Part shown: piece after piece, positions 63,934 through 64,000 of the stretch
How the letters are laid out: each line of letters starts with the position of its first letter
Numbering within the stretch: position 1 is the first letter of the stretch
DNA from: Paenibacillus sp. RC334
GTDB taxonomy: Bacteria > Bacillota > Bacilli > Paenibacillales > Paenibacillaceae
Assembly (NCBI RefSeq): GCF_030034735.1
Contig: NZ_CP125370.1
Coordinates: 1,116,001-1,180,000 of the forward strand
Reading direction: 5' to 3'
Length of the DNA: 64,000 bases
The notes under the pieces: generated by a model
Told to the model about the DNA's origin: nothing
The model's input: only the letters and a program-made list of their open reading frames with translations
Databases searched by the model: none
Made by a program: the position numbers and the translations under genes

Positions 63934-64000
63934 ATGGCAGCTTTAACAGAGGCTCAATTGCGTATTTGTGCTCATGCCTGCATCACCCGCTATGATCGGG
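63934..64000 (+). CDS. Start of a further tail-operon protein (partial)
   Basis: 22 residues are seen (AALTEAQLRICAHACITRYD...) after the ribosome site AGAGGTGA at 63916-63923. The frame is open to the window end. It is too short to name; position suggests a small tail or lysis-module protein. Confidence 0.5.
   Translation, partial: MAALTEAQLRICAHACITRYDR

Noticed and set aside
1..64000. CRISPR array, tRNA or rRNA genes
   Set aside because: No regularly spaced direct repeats and no tRNA or rRNA-like sequence noticed in reading; island edges show no tRNA attachment site.

Overview
The window looks like a low-GC Gram-positive, spore-forming Bacillales chromosome, most likely Paenibacillus (polymyxa group). 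This is inferred from the YesM/YesN-type two-component pair, perfect CcpA cre boxes, the preQ1-I riboswitch upstream of queC, strong AGGAGG ribosome binding sites with many GTG/TTG starts, and a PBSX/Xkd-type contractile tail cluster. No search could be run.

Layout. 1-5.2 kb: an acyltransferase cut by the window edge, then a sugar-sensing operon (membrane-anchored binding protein, histidine kinase, AraC-type response regulator) behind a cre box. 5.3-6.6 kb: hybrid cluster protein Hcp with an upstream Fnr-like site. 6.8-10.2 kb: small accessory genes of unknown function, an XRE regulator, a MazG-like hydrolase and a dead IS5-family transposase. 10.5-27.8 kb: an AT-rich defence island. It holds dptF-dptG-dptH on the plus strand (restriction side of Dnd DNA phosphorothioation), a two-gene pair encoding a second DGQHR (DndB-like) protein and a HEPN-type protein, then the convergent dndB-C-D-E-A modification operon. 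28.1-32.0 kb: a ChvE/GguA/GguB-type monosaccharide ABC transporter behind a second cre box. It is probably the transporter served by the two-component system at the left end, so the Dnd island appears to split a sugar locus.

32-48.4 kb is mostly GC-richer housekeeping sequence: an MBL-fold hydrolase, an Lrp regulator, a GNAT acetyltransferase, an EcsC protein, an MFS exporter, a secreted PAP2 phosphatase with autotransporter-like repeats, the queC-D-E-F queuosine-precursor operon, an AIM24 protein, a WYL regulator, a DEDDh exonuclease and a secreted 5'-nucleotidase with LysM. An unexplained, strongly structured plus-strand element lies between queE and queF.

48.5-64 kb: an ImmA/XRE-type switch, an ArpU-type regulator and a contractile-tail cluster (sheath, tube, frameshifted assembly chaperone, tape measure, LysM and baseplate proteins, fibre) with no terminase or capsid genes. 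This is best read as a tailocin (phage-tail-like bacteriocin); its lysis genes should lie past the right edge. The chaperone gene carries a textbook -1 slippery heptamer right before its stop, and an open frame continues for 53 codons.

The best candidate for something undescribed is the DGQHR + HEPN pair inside the Dnd/Dpt island. Second are the structured RNA between queE and queF and a 104-bp hairpin repeat found upstream of two separate XRE genes.
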